DNA of 64,000 bases from Costus lasius (lineage: Eukaryota > Streptophyta > Magnoliopsida > Zingiberales > Costaceae): positions 4,881,957 through 4,945,956 of the forward strand of contig CM050450.1 of assembly GCA_027563935.2 (NCBI GenBank), read 5' to 3'. The position numbers and the translations under genes were made by a program. Below, piece after piece: positions 1 through 11,686 of the stretch; positions within the stretch are counted from its first letter, which is position 1; every line of letters begins with the position of its first letter. The notes beneath the pieces were generated by a model. It was given only the letters and a program-made list of their open reading frames with translations. It was not told the origin of the DNA and ran no database searches.

Positions 1-905
1 ATGTCACCGGCTAGTACATTCAGACCGATGTTTGGCAGGAAAGATGCAATACTTAAAGGGATAATGGTGGTCTGCTCCGTAGGCAATGATGGACTAATTT
101 ATCAAATAATTAGTAATAATCTCCTATGGGCGCTCACGGTGGTGGCAAGCACTATCGATTGCTTCTTTCCCACCTTTATTAATATGGGAAATAAACAATC
201 TATGATCGTTAGTATTGGAATTTCTATTTCTAATCATAATGAGATAATAGATTAAAATCGTACTGTTGTAGGGACAATCTTTGAATTACTCAACTAATGA
301 TAAAGGATTCAGAGACATACTATTCCTTTTACTATATGTGTATTATTATTTATATGCTGTGATGACTTATTTGTTAGGAAATATTTGATACATTTTTGTT
401 CATCAAATGTAGTTGCTTAGTAGTCACTGTTAATTCTAACGACGTGGCCGAGAAAATTATACTTTACATTGATTCATTATTGGCACCAGGCATTACCCTT
501 ATGAACTCTTCCATGTCTGTTGACTCCGAGCTGCAATTGCTTAATAGTTTGCAGAATCGTAAAGCAAGGAGATTAATTTATTGTAGGATGATGCCACAAG
601 GATTTTTGTTCTCTCTTAGTAATGATTTTATATATGTTCTCGTAGATAAAGATGTAGTTATTGAAATATTAAATTATGTATTCAATGTAATAGTTAGTTC
701 AAGATGTAGTTATTGTCTGAGACTTACATTTCTAAGTACAACTTACACACACTTTTTTATTTCTTTTTATTAATTGATAATACTTGAGTTTGCAGCGTAT
801 CCCCCATAGTGAAGGTGAGCTCGGCCGTTACTGTTGTCGCGAGTAGAGTGGTGGCATCTTTCTCATCAAGAGGGATAAGTTTGATATATCGCAATCTAAT
901 TAAGG
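1..905 (+). pseudogene. Subtilisin-like serine protease (S8) remnant
   Basis: Three collinear pieces in different frames recall plant subtilases. Bases 1 to about 216 read KGIMVVCSVGNDG and then LTVVASTIDCFFPTFINMGN, the segment carrying the oxyanion-hole region and the stretch just after it. Bases 418-530 (VNSNDVAEKIILYIDS) resemble the end of the protease-associated domain. Bases 790-903 read VVASFSSRGISLIYRNLIK, matching the conserved SFSSRGP segment upstream of the catalytic serine. The catalytic GTSM region is not seen downstream. Stops and frame changes separate the pieces, so this is a decayed copy, or conceivably the degraded end of a gene entering from the left. Family assignment rests on remembered motifs. 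Confidence 0.6.
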
Positions 906-1362
906 TAATAATAAGTATTTCTGTTTGCTTTTTTTATTTTTAATCTTATTTCAATCACAAAAATCATGGATTTATTTATTTTACTTATTAATTAATTATA
1001 TGATGAGTATGTATGGCAGCCTGATATCATAGCTCTAGGAGTTAATTTTGACCTCAATGGTTCATATAATTCAAATTTGGAACATCTATAACTTCCCCTC
1101 ACGTGGCAGATAGGGCAGAATCCCAAACGGTTTGGCAAAATCCCAAACCATTCCCGAACCAATCAATCAGTTAACCGACCAAATGGTTAACCAATCAACC
1201 GATTAACCAGTTCAAAATTTATTTTTTTCCTAATCTATAATATATTTTTATTAGCTCAATTTCACATCGATAACATCTCAGCTAAAGCTAAAACTTATTA
1301 AGAAAGCTGATTATAACTATTAAATATTTTTAAAAATTAATTTTTAAACTATGGTTTGTAGG

Positions 1363-1432
1363 TTTTGAACTCGTGATATGCTAACTCATAGAGTACCACT
1401 TGACCATTGCACTATGGGTTATAGGTTAATTA
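1363..1432 (-). repeat. tRNA-like / SINE-like segment
   Basis: On the minus strand this stretch has an A-box-like TGCAATGGTCAAGTGG followed about 30 bases on by a B-box-like GAGTTCAAAAC, the arrangement of an internal Pol III promoter. No cloverleaf with paired acceptor arms was found, so a functional tRNA is unlikely. A tRNA-derived SINE fragment or a chance match are both possible. Confidence 0.3.
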
Positions 1433-1598
1433 GTGAAAAAATTTTCCTTATTTAGATATGTTTTGTTATGCTACTCCTTATTTAGTCTAGATATGTTTTG
1501 TTATCCTACTCCTTATTTAGTCTTAACGCATTTAGTTTTAACTAATAAAATTTTTCTAGATATTAAGACCAAAATTATTGTTGACATATTTATATAAA

Positions 1599-2035
1599 TG
1601 GAAATAAAATTGAATAAATATTAGGAAAACTTATCCTCTTTGTATTTTTATTGATTTTAGACTTAAATTTGAAGGTGTAAATATTTTTTTAGAAGAATAT
1701 TATGGAAAAATACAACTTGATGAGGTTGAGAGAGAAAAAGTTGAAACTTCTGCGTTTATAGATGAAATTTATAATTTTTATAACTCAAAATTTGTAAACT
1801 AGTTTGCTCTAGCACCTTTTTGATATTTTACTATGGTGAAGATTACAAGGAAATTCTAACCTATTCTCCACTATGATATGCAACTGATTAATTCCTCCAA
1901 TGTCTACAACAGCATTAGTGTCTTGTTTCAATATAGGGGAGGGTAATGTTGGACTAGAAACAAAGCTTGATGAATAAAGTATCGAAATGTACATTTATCT
2001 TAAAGATTGGTTGGATATTAATGGTTATCATAAAA
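1599..2035 (+). pseudogene. hAT-family transposase remnant
   Basis: Conceptual reading in shifting frames gives a MEIKLNKY segment, then LEEYYGKIQLDEVER, and later an STTALVSCFNIGEG ... YIYLKDWLD stretch. The order recalls the central region and C-terminal dimerisation domain of plant hAT (BED-finger) transposases, where a conserved stretch equivalent to STVASESAFS precedes ALICTQDWL. Several stops and frame changes interrupt it, so it cannot encode an active enzyme. The call is from motif resemblance only. Confidence 0.45.
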
Positions 2036-2428
2036 GTTTAGTAAATGCTTGAGAAAGAAATTGATTCATAGGCAAGCATCGTTAAACAAAAAATAAATTA
2101 ATTTTAAAAACAAAACAATACAGATATTTTCCTTAGATAATATTGTAGAAAGTATATAGGTAGTCCTCTTAATTGTGATTTAAAATAAAATTTATACTAT
2201 AAAAGTATAATTATATAAAACTAATTCCTCCTTGAGTGAGATACATTATCCTGTAATAAGTATAGTCTAAACAAATAGAAGTATTAGGAAATGGGTTATG
2301 TTGTATTATTACTATCATGCCATATAGTTTATTTGAATTTTTGAATTTTTATTGCTTTAAATTTTTTATCATCTATTTTTCAAGGTTGTGTTGGCACAGC
2401 CACGCATGTGTGCATGCCAAACGGAGGC

Positions 2429-2571
2429 ATGGTTTTAAAAAACATTACAATGCATGCCAAGCACAGCCTATGGTGTACCGGATTAAAGTGGGTTCATGTT
2501 AAGCATAACTGAGTCATGGTTTTAAAAAATTACAATGCATGCCAAGCACAGCCTATAGTGCTATGGGATTA
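2429..2571 (+). repeat. Imperfect ~57-bp direct repeat, two copies
   Basis: The sequence beginning CATGGTTTTAAAAAA and running through GCATGCCAAGCACAGCC occurs at about 2429-2485 and again at about 2515-2571, differing by small indels. No terminal inverted repeats or target duplication were recognised. The flanking stretch 2035-2690 shows no gene. Confidence 0.6.
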
Positions 2572-2683
2572 CAATCCACTAGCTATCCCTAGTTGAGAGT
2601 TAAGAATACTCGATAATACTCAATTCCAAAGTTTTAAATCTTGGAACATGTATTGACACATGATAACGATAGTACTCGTCAGT

Positions 2684-2850
2684 TTATATATATATATATG
2701 TATATATGTATGTATGTATGTATATATGTATGTATGTATGTATATATGTATGTATGTATGTATATATGTATGTATGTATGTATATATGTATGTATGTATG
2801 TATATATGTATGTATGTATATGTATGTATGTATATGTATATATATATACA
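2684..2850 (+). repeat. 20-bp satellite (TATATATGTATGTATGTATG)n
   Basis: Six consecutive copies of a 20-base unit occupy 2701-2820; only the last base of the final copy differs. They are flanked by shorter TATG/TATA runs. The open frames across it on both strands (MYVCMY / YIHTYI repeats) are low-complexity artefacts. Confidence 0.95.
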
Positions 2851-2998
2851 TATACATGTGGCAGTACCAGTACCAGTACATAATTAAACTAGAACAAACT
2901 GGTTGTAATGCTCATTATAGATTGGTTTTAAACCATGCTCAATATTCAATAGTTAGTGATGCTGTGTATAAAGCATGAATTTTTCTTTTCTATTGTAG

Positions 2999-5900
2999 TG
3001 AAAAGGGTGCGCGTCATAGCTCAAAGAAGGCTGCGGCCAACTTCTTCATACAGAACAATATATATGCATATGGGTGCGCAGTACATCAATCAAATGTCTG
3101 TAATTTTAAAAAACCAAATCAATTCTCTAAGAGCGACATCTTGTCCAGTTGCTTCTGAAGGTAACAAATCTACAACTTTTGTTTTACTCTTTCTTACTGA
3201 ATTTTGCAAATATGCATAAAATATGTTCTTACTAATTTCAGAAAGTATATCGTGTCTATTACAATTAAAGAGCTCCAGTGAAGATGCACTTGCTGAAACA
3301 AGTTCTTGTGTGTGTTTGAAACCGGGATCCGGTGATTCTCATGTCTTGTATGTTACAACTGTTCATTGTTTCAAAGCAATATCCTAGACTTTAAGATTCC
3401 ATTGCAGTCTATTATATGCAATGATATATTCAAGCACTAATTTCTTTTCAGCTATCCTGAGAGTCAAGGAGATGCCATATGTCTAGAAGTCCACGATGTA
3501 AATAGGGTTAACCAAGGTCGCGCTACGATACCAATTTCATCTCTCGCTGAAAATCATGTATGCTTCCATTGTATCATCTACACATGTCTTCTGATAGGGG
3601 TAAGAAATTGGTAAACACTTACATAAGCTGTTTTCAACAAAGCAGGGAGAGGTAACAAAGTGGATCCCTTTATTCCTCGATGATCAAAGTTGTTCGGGGA
3701 AGGTTCAGATATCATTCAGTATCTTCCATTCTTCTGATAAGTTAGCTTCTACAAAGGTGAATATGGTTGTTCTGTTCTCTTAACTAAATTTTTCCTTTTT
3801 TTCTCCACAAGCAGCCTTCAGAACATTGAAATACCTTAGCATATCGTGTTTGTAATGTTTTTGAAATTAAATGACCAAGATCTCCAATAGATTAGTGAAT
3901 TTTTCAATGTCACGCTCAAGTAATTTTCAACCTCTTCTATTATAATTTCTTGCTTGTTCAGTTAGATATAAAGGATAATTAGATTTTTTGTGTGTGTGTA
4001 GATGTTGCAGGGTGGTCCAGTTGTCGAAACAATGGTATATGATCTGGTACTTGAAGCAGCAATGAGAGCTCAACACTTCCATTCAAAAAATCTCCATATG
4101 AATGGTCACTGGAACTGGCTTTTGAATGAATTTGCTGATTATTATGGTGTATCTGATGCATATACAAAGCTAAGGTACTTGACGTCTGACTTAATGAGCA
4201 TTGCTGATTATTATGGTGTATCATATGCGTTGCTTTTGGTAAGAATGGGTACTTACTTTGCAAATATTTGTAGGTATCTTTCATTTATCATGGATACTGC
4301 AACTCCCACGAGGGAATGTTTAGAGCTTATATATGATCTTCTTTTACCCATTATGAGAGCTCGAGGCCAAAAAAATCTAACTAGACAAGAGGTATCCTTC
4401 TACACTGGACAATCTTATTTATATTCAGATTCCTAGGGGTCATTACTACTGTAATCATAAAGCTGAACCATCTGTTTGGGTGAAGATAGTAGACAAAATT
4501 TAAGATGCTTTTAATGGTGCGCAATTTATTTCTTTTCCTTTTTAGAGGAAATGAACGAATTACCAACATGATTGATTGGAACAAGTTTTCAACTAGAGCT
4601 CTATCGACTACACGGAGTTCCTATTTTTCTTTTTCTCATTTCTTCTATTTTCCAATAAATTGGAAGATAAATTTGTCCTAATGTGTTAGATTGACCTTAA
4701 CGACGCATGAATTGGCTTCCAATTTACTTTTAGGTTTATTCTTGGTGAATTGCATCTATTAGCTTACATGGGTCTTATTTTTCTGTCCATTCCAGAGAAG
4801 CATACTACTGGATTGTGAAGAAAAAGTAAATAAACTGTTGGCCACTACGTTTGAGAACTACAAATCATTAGACGAACATTCACCAACAGGTCTAACAGAC
4901 GTGTTTGGTCCAATCCCAGAATCGGCTGCTCCAGCTTTGGCACCTGCTGTCCAGATATTCACCCTTCTACATGATATACTCTCTCAGGAAGCTCAGAATA
5001 TCCTGAGAAATCATCTACAGGTAATTCATGAAAGTGGATGTGTTTAACTCGCTAAAAGAGCATACATTTGTGTAAATATTTCAAACTCTTTGTTAGCACA
5101 TCTTCACAGAAGATCTTTCAAGAGTTAACTAAGTTCATGATATGCTTTCTGGAATTTTCTCAGAATGTGGGAAAGCATGAGAATTAATTTTCAACTTTTA
5201 TTACTTACCTTGGAGTTTTTTTGTATTGCACCCACGAACTTACAAAGAACAAAGTTTGCGATTCCATTTATGACATTAGGTTCTTTTGTATTTGTAAATC
5301 CAACCATTGTTGCTCTCTTGAGACGTACATCAGCCGAAAATTTTATGTCGCAGATTGCTGCCGCAAAAAGATGTAGGCGATATATGGTAGACACGGATGA
5401 ATTTATGGCAAGCAGTTGTGAAGCTCTGTACACTGACCCTATGACCATCTCAGCAGCATACCTCAAGATGAAAATTTTGTGCATGAACATAAGCCATGAG
5501 ATTCAAGCAGATATAAAGATTCACAATCAGCATATCTTTCCTAGGTATATACATCTATTAGTCATTGATCAGCCTTTTCAAACAAATAGCAATACCATAC
5601 AAATCACAATTGCACGATATAACATTTTAACAAAAATATGTTGCTTCTCCTTTCTTTGCCAGTTCCATAGATCTACCAAATATAGCTGCTTCTTTGTATA
5701 GCACCGAACTCTGCAAAAGACTACGAGGATTTCTTGTAGCTTGTCCGCCATCCAAACCCTCACTGCATGTGGCAGAATTATTGGTTGCAACTGCTGATTT
5801 TGAAAGAGACCTAGAGTCGTGGAACATCAGGTAAATCAGTTTGCTTTGGTGAGACGGTAGTGAGCAACTACTTGTTTTGGTTTCTAGTAGTTTATTCAAG

Positions 5901-8900
5901 TTTGACTAATTTGGAGAGAAGCCATCTGCACTGACACTATATTTCCCATCTCATTTATCTTCTGTCTACTACCTTCTTCAGGCCAGTCCATGGAGGGGTA
6001 CTCTCAAAGGACTTGTTCCATGACTACATCATGGTTTGGGTCCAAGACACTCGGCTTCAGTTACTTGACCTTTGCAAGTCTGAGAAGGTTCATTCTTAAA
6101 ATGCGCTTTTGCTTTTATCCCACACTCACTAATATTTTATCTAGTTAATAACCATTTGAAATCTACTCATTTCTATCAATAGTTTCTGCAGGTGAGATGG
6201 TCAGATGTATCTACAAATATTGCAACATCACCGTTTGTCGAGCACATGTACGAACATATTAGAACCAGCATTAATGAATATGAAGTGGTGATCAGCAGAT
6301 GGCCTCAATACTTGCTGAGTTTAGAGAATGTGAGTTTTAAGTTTTGCAATGGCCTGCAGTAGCTGTTTATCCATGCATCACTTGGTTTTGGTTTATGTTA
6401 AGTTCCTTCGGACAGTGAATTTTATTACTCTTAGGCTGTTGCTGACATTGAAAGAGCAATCCTCAAGGCACTAGAGAAACAACACAACGAGATCCTTATA
6501 CCTCTAAGGGATGGGATCCCTAAGATGCTTGAAAAGCAGGTGCAGAAGTTTACGAGGAGACAGTCTGCATCTTTGTATGTGGCGCCAAATCAGGTAAGTG
6601 CTTTGTTATGACACTTTCTCCAGTCTTCGGTATTAAGGGACAAAGAATTCCAAAACAGCAGTTCTATTGTGTTCTTTTTGCAGCTGGGAATCTTTCTGAA
6701 CACTGTTAAAAGAATCCTTGAAGTGCTACACCCTGGAGTTGAGAACATTCTAAAATGTTGGGCAGCATGCTTGACACTTGAGGACGGGCATAGCATATAT
6801 GGGGAGCAAATGAATGGAATCACCGTAACTTTGAAAAAGAAGTACAAGAAGTACATGCAAGCAATTGTTGAAAAGCTAGTCAGCAATGTGAGTACTAGAT
6901 CATTCCCTCTTTTTGTTAGTACATGAACTGAGTCAACGGTAGATATCATTAAGTTTCATTTAAAAAAAATCAGAAATGACTCTGCTAGAATGTCCAACAA
7001 GATGTTTTTGCCAAAACAAATTACTCAAAAAATCTAAAAATTTTCTAAGCACCAAATACCAATACATTTAAAAATATGTATCTAACATTATTATATCTCA
7101 TAAGAGCTCATAAATCTAATGCTGAATATTTTTTACTCTCCAAATGTTTGTCAAAGTATCCTGGGCTGTAAAAATATAAAAACATGTAAAAAAAATTCTA
7201 AATCAACCTAAGTACTTTTTAAAAAGGGTATCTAACATTATTATGGCTCATAATATTCCCCCAAATATTTTTTTTACTCTTCAGTCTTGCCAAGATATCT
7301 TGGATGACAAAAAATAAAGGAAAAAAATTAAAATAGCACCACTACCTTTTTTTTCTTAAATTTTAACTATTTAGCATTATTCTGCAACTCATTGAACTTG
7401 AACATGAATATTTTCTTACTCTAGTTTATTTTTATAAATATTTTTTTGCAACTCAAAATCATTTCAAATGTCTAAACCAATACTAATGCCTTCTTAAGGA
7501 TTTGTAGTATTATTATACCATACAAGAAGCGTATATAACTAAATATTAAAAATGTTTGTAGCCATTAAAATATTTTGGGCAATATAGAATTGTGTCAAAC
7601 ATTTCAAACCCCAGTGCAAATGCCTTCCTAAAGATTTTTAACATTATCATCATGCCTTATAAAAAGCTCATAGAACTCAATTTAAAAAAAAACATTTAGT
7701 CTTATTATGAGACTTAATCATGATAAAAACACATTGGTACTAGTTGATATGTTCTGAAATGATTTTATATTATGTAAGATATTTTACCAAAATATCTTGA
7801 ATAGTAAAAGTATTCACGATTAGCTTTATCAGTGAACTATTGGCTAATCTCTGTTGACTCTTGAGAGGTAAATAGTTTTCTTGTGGGAAAAGTTTTATGG
7901 GTTCATCGTAAGATATAATAACTTTGAAAAACTTTTGGTTATACAAATGGTGAATATTTTTGAACCACATTTGTGTTTTTTTAGTTTTCTTAATGTTTTG
8001 CCAATATATTTTGGTAAAAAAATGTGCTAAACTTTTAAAATAGCTATACTAATAGTAAATATCTTTCGGAGAGTATTTATGTTCAATTGTTTTTTTTTAT
8101 TTGTTTAAGTTATTTAGGAGCAGTCTCGGACTTCACGGGATACCAAGATTCAAGAAATTTCAATTTGATATAATAACTTTGAAAAACTTTTGGTTATACA
8201 AATGGTGAATATTTTTGAACCACATTTGTGTTTTTTTAGTTTTCTTAATGTTTTGCCAATATATTTTGGTAAAAAAATGTGCTAAACTTTTAAAATAGCT
8301 ATACTAATAGTAAATATCTTTCGGAGAGTATTTATGTTCAATTGTTTTTTTTTATTTGTTTAAGTTATTTAGGAGCAGTCTCGGACTTCACGGGATACCA
8401 AGATTCAAGAAATTTCAATTTGATAAACTTACTACATTATCATGCCTAATTTGAGAAATCACTTCACTCAAAGAAATGGTGTTTATCAGGCACAAGCTAA
8501 CCGAACCACAAGGCTAAAAAGATTCCTCGAAGAAACAAAGGAAGCAGAAGGTGAATATGAGATCCGTGAGAGAATGCAGATGCTGTGTCTACAAATAACA
8601 GATTCAATTCACAATCTGCACCGCGTGTTTGCAAGCAGGATATTTGTCGCAATTTGTCGTGGTTTCTGGGACAGAATGGGACAGGTAAGTAGATGAATCT
8701 GGCTATGCTTTGAACAAGATTAGTATAATTCATATATCTAAACTTGTGTTTGCTCAGATTGTGCTGAACTTTCTTGAGAGCCGAAAAGAAAACAGGATAT
8801 GGTATCGAGGATCTGGCTATGCTTTAGGGGTAAGCAAAAAAGAAATTCTTTGTAGAGGTCATGCAGAGAGTATCCGAATGTAGTTTTTTTTCTACGGAGA

Positions 8901-9131
8901 CTTCTGCAGGCTCTTGGGAGAGGATATCATTCCCCACCAACCTTTTACATTTAGTAACTTATGTTTAGCAATCAAGAATTCTTCTTTCTCATGTAAATTT
9001 GTTGATTGTGTATACAGATACTAGATGATCTGTTCGCATCGGAGATGCAGAAACTGCTTGGGAATTCTCTCCAAGACAAGGACTTGGATCCTCCTCGTTC
9101 AGTGATCGAAGCCAGATCCATCCTCTGCTGA
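2999..9131 (+). CDS. C2/MUN-like conserved plant protein, C-terminal part (5' incomplete, frameshifted)
   Basis: Sixteen exons: 2999-3160, 3242-3347, 3452-3557, 3646-3756, 4002-4174, 4274-4391, 4796-5020, 5354-5544, 5663-5830, 5982-6087, 6192-6329, 6435-6593, 6684-6887, 8490-8684, 8758-8829, 9018-9131. All borders are GT-AG and phases agree, giving about 781 residues ending ARSILC. From memory it matches the uncharacterised plant family represented by Arabidopsis At5g65440/At4g24610 (about 1000 residues, C2-like region followed by a helical MUN/DUF810-like region, possibly membrane traffic). Landmarks are VYDLVLEAAMRAQ, ADYYGVSDAYTKLRYL, ATTFENYKSLDE, APALAPAVQIFTLLHDIL, HNQHIFPR and CRGFWDRMGQ. 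Exon 1 needs a one-base correction near 3073. No N-terminal exons were recognised between 905 and 2998. It may be a 5'-truncated pseudogene, or a real gene with unrecognised 5' exons. Function is unproven. Confidence 0.75.
4132..4222 (+). repeat. 22-bp exon sequence repeated in the following intron
   Basis: An identical 22-base stretch occurs at 4132-4153, inside the exon encoding ADYYGV, and at 4201-4222 in the intron that starts at 4175. The separation is 69 bases. Confidence 0.9.
7912..8425 (+). repeat. Perfect 255-bp tandem duplication in an intron
   Basis: 7912-8166 and 8167-8421 appear identical base for base, including a nine-T run, and the first few bases of the unit recur after the second copy. 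It lies in the 1.6-kb intron 6888-8489, ending about 65 bases before the next exon. The rest of that intron is AT-rich with no recognisable gene. Confidence 0.93.
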
Positions 9132-9150
9132 ATGTCCAATATCAACAGCA

Positions 9151-9156
9151 AATAAA
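9151..9156 (+). terminator. Poly(A) signal AATAAA after the C2/MUN-like gene
   Basis: AATAAA lies 20 bases after the stop codon at 9129-9131, a plausible near-upstream polyadenylation element for this gene. Confidence 0.45.
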
Positions 9157-9159
9157 GTA

Positions 9160-10555
9160 AGTTCGTCGCCCCCGTCTGCAATTGTGTTATAGTAATTCTT
9201 TCTCTGTAATTATGATTCTTCATTCTTTTATAAAAATGTCCATCGTTCTGTTGTCTAGTAAACAGAGTTTTGAAAGCATCAGAGTTGTGTAATTTCAATT
9301 TGCTGTCACTTAAAATATCTATGAATTTTTTAAATGAAGGAAAGGGTCGATGATTCAATCAAATAACACTGCGGTTGTTTGCTTGCATTTTTTGTATTAT
9401 CCTCTGTGACACTGATCGGATATATTAATTGAAGGGTGTGGGTGCATATCAAAACTCCTTTGCTAGGAGAAAAATTGGAAGAAAGAACAGTCATCCACCA
9501 ATTATTATTGATCTCTTCATCCTCCAAATCAAAATACATGAACACTTTCGCAACTGGGATTTTTATCTTGTCATGAGAAGAAAATAGTTTATTAAATATA
9601 TGGACACTTTAGCAAACTAAACAGGCCAGTAGGAGACAACTTAGGTGTTGTAAGTGAACAATCTAACTATCATTGATCTACATACTTGCATCAAATAATT
9701 GGCTTGAACTTTGATGTTGTAGTCAGTAATCTTGCTAACTATTACAAATTCAACATATTAGCTTGATGATATCAAAATAAAATAGTCTAACTAAAAATAT
9801 TTAACTCTATTTTAATGATAATAAATTTATTTAATTTTGTATTGATGCACTCTACAATCAGACCAATATGTATGAGTTGATGCCATACGATACTAATTTT
9901 ATATCGGTATGTAGTTGGAATATCAGTATGGAGTTGGACTGATATATACCATTTGTGCCAAGCAATATGGAGCGATTTTTTATTCCGCATCATATGTTGG
10001 CTTAGAAAGAGCATGTACACCATCTAAAAGCGCCTTTAGTTAAGGGAAAGATTTATGAATTTATAATGGTCAGAAGAAAAGTTGACAGGCATTAGCCGAA
10101 TTACGTTCTCTTTAATTATTAAATTCCACCATGCCATGCATCAATTTTATTTGTTTCGCGTACGTCCTGGCTCTTATTTTGATTATTTTTTATGTTTATT
10201 GCTCATGCCTCTCATTACTGTTCATGTTTGCCCTTGTTTTTTGAACACCAAAATTTCAAATTGAACAAAATAAGCTAAAAATTTTTATAATTATTTTTAA
10301 TTTTCATATAAATAATTATATTAGAATATTTTTTATATAAAAATAATTATATAAAATATTTAAAAATATATTTAGTTTAATTCAAACTAAACCAAACTAA
10401 AACTTAATCAAACTAAACCTCTGGTTTTGAGTTTGAAGATTTTGTTTTTGTGTCGATTTATTTTTTTAAAAAAATTATAGTTTTGAATTGAACTGATTAG
10501 GCACCTCTATTGCCTCTTTTAACTCTCTTTCTCTCTCTCCTTTCATTAATAGATT
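9160..10555. other. Gene-free AT-rich intergenic stretch
   Basis: Only short unrelated open frames were seen. No coding similarity, tRNA or structured repeat was recognised. Confidence 0.6.
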
Positions 10556-10835
10556 AATTCATTTGTATCACATTCTTTACTTCTATCGTTATTCCGTTTC
10601 TTCATTTTTATTGTTTGATCGATTGATTCAATTAGAGAGCTCACTTGTTTTGATTGGAATTACTCCTCAAATTGTTTCACAAGTTGGTATCAGTGAGCAA
10701 TCTCATTTCCTACAGTTGTCTCTAGATCAGTTGCTGCCTTGCTTGATATTCGGGGAGGTTTCACTTCAATTTACTATTTTGGATTCAAATTTTAGTGGAA
10801 AATACATACTCGATCGCTCAATTTTAGTAAAAGCA
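10556..10835 (+). pseudogene. Orphan VQ-gene 3' tail (fourth copy, coding part missing)
   Basis: This stretch is similar along its length to the minus-strand sequence downstream of the VQ gene at 21404-21976 (about 20980-21300). Shared words include TTCGTTTCTTC-type, GATCGATTGAATC-type and TTTGGTATTAGTGAGCA-type segments and GCTGCCTTGCTTG. Its final part (TTTACTATTTTGGATT) also matches the region downstream of the VQ gene at 11687. No VQ coding sequence precedes it, so it looks like the 3' flank of a deleted duplicate. Confidence 0.6.
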
Positions 10836-10839
10836 TGAA

Positions 10840-11686
10840 CAATAAGCATAAAAAATAATCGAAATAAGAGCTAAAACCGATGTGGAACAAATAAATTGAT
10901 GATTAGCATGACGAAATTTAATAACAAAAGAGAATGTTATGCCTATCAAACTCATTAAAAATTGACAAATCTTTCTCTTAATTCTTTAAATTAGAGTTAC
11001 ATCCTTAATTCTCACTACTTTCTCGCATTTATGGAAAGTGCGTAATAATCTGCTTTATAATCGCAAAACTATTAAGTATGGAATTAGTTTGCTACACAGT
11101 GAATTACTTTTACATCTAAGTTAAATTTTAACTTCACCCATTTACTACTGATCAGTTTATCTAATTATGATCTTAACCTATTTAGATATATATGACTGAC
11201 TAATTTTACATCAAGGCTAAATAAGTAATATCTTTTTTTACTATATTTAGTTTTATCTCATAGAAATATAAAATTATATTTAAAAGCATTTTTTTTTCAT
11301 AAACATGTGTAGTATGTGGAATTTTATTCAATTAAAAACTTCTCAATATTATAATTCAATAAAACATCTATTAATTTTAATTAATTAATTATATTATTAT
11401 TTTAATTTTTATAGTTAAGTTAGACAATTGAGTCTTTGACGTGAGTTTGCCGTGACTCACCCAATCGATCAGTCATCCACTCACTTTAACCTTAGACTCC
11501 TCATGAGGTCTCCACCTTCTCCACAAAGTCTATAAGTAGTATTATATTTATAAATTTTAACCATGTATTTTGGGAAAAAGGTTCTAAATGCAAGTAATTC
11601 CAATTCCAATTTCAATTTTAATTCCTCAATTTGTTCGGCTATTATATGTAGGCCGATTATCTTTATTTAGAAGCGATTAGAGTGAA
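10840..11686 (+). promoter_or_regulatory. Upstream region of the + strand VQ gene
   Basis: This AT-rich region carries a TATAAG motif at 11531-11536, about 150 bases before the ATG. Stretches around 11220-11330 (TTACTATATTTAGTTTTA, GTGTAGTATG) and 11548-11575 (TTTTAACCATGTATTTTGGG) recur, reverse-complemented, upstream of the minus-strand VQ gene at 18695-19270. This shows common ancestry of the two promoters. Confidence 0.5.

Noticed and set aside
2641..2978. Frames of MYVCMY repeats on + and YIHTYI on -
   Set aside because: Translation of the TATG satellite.
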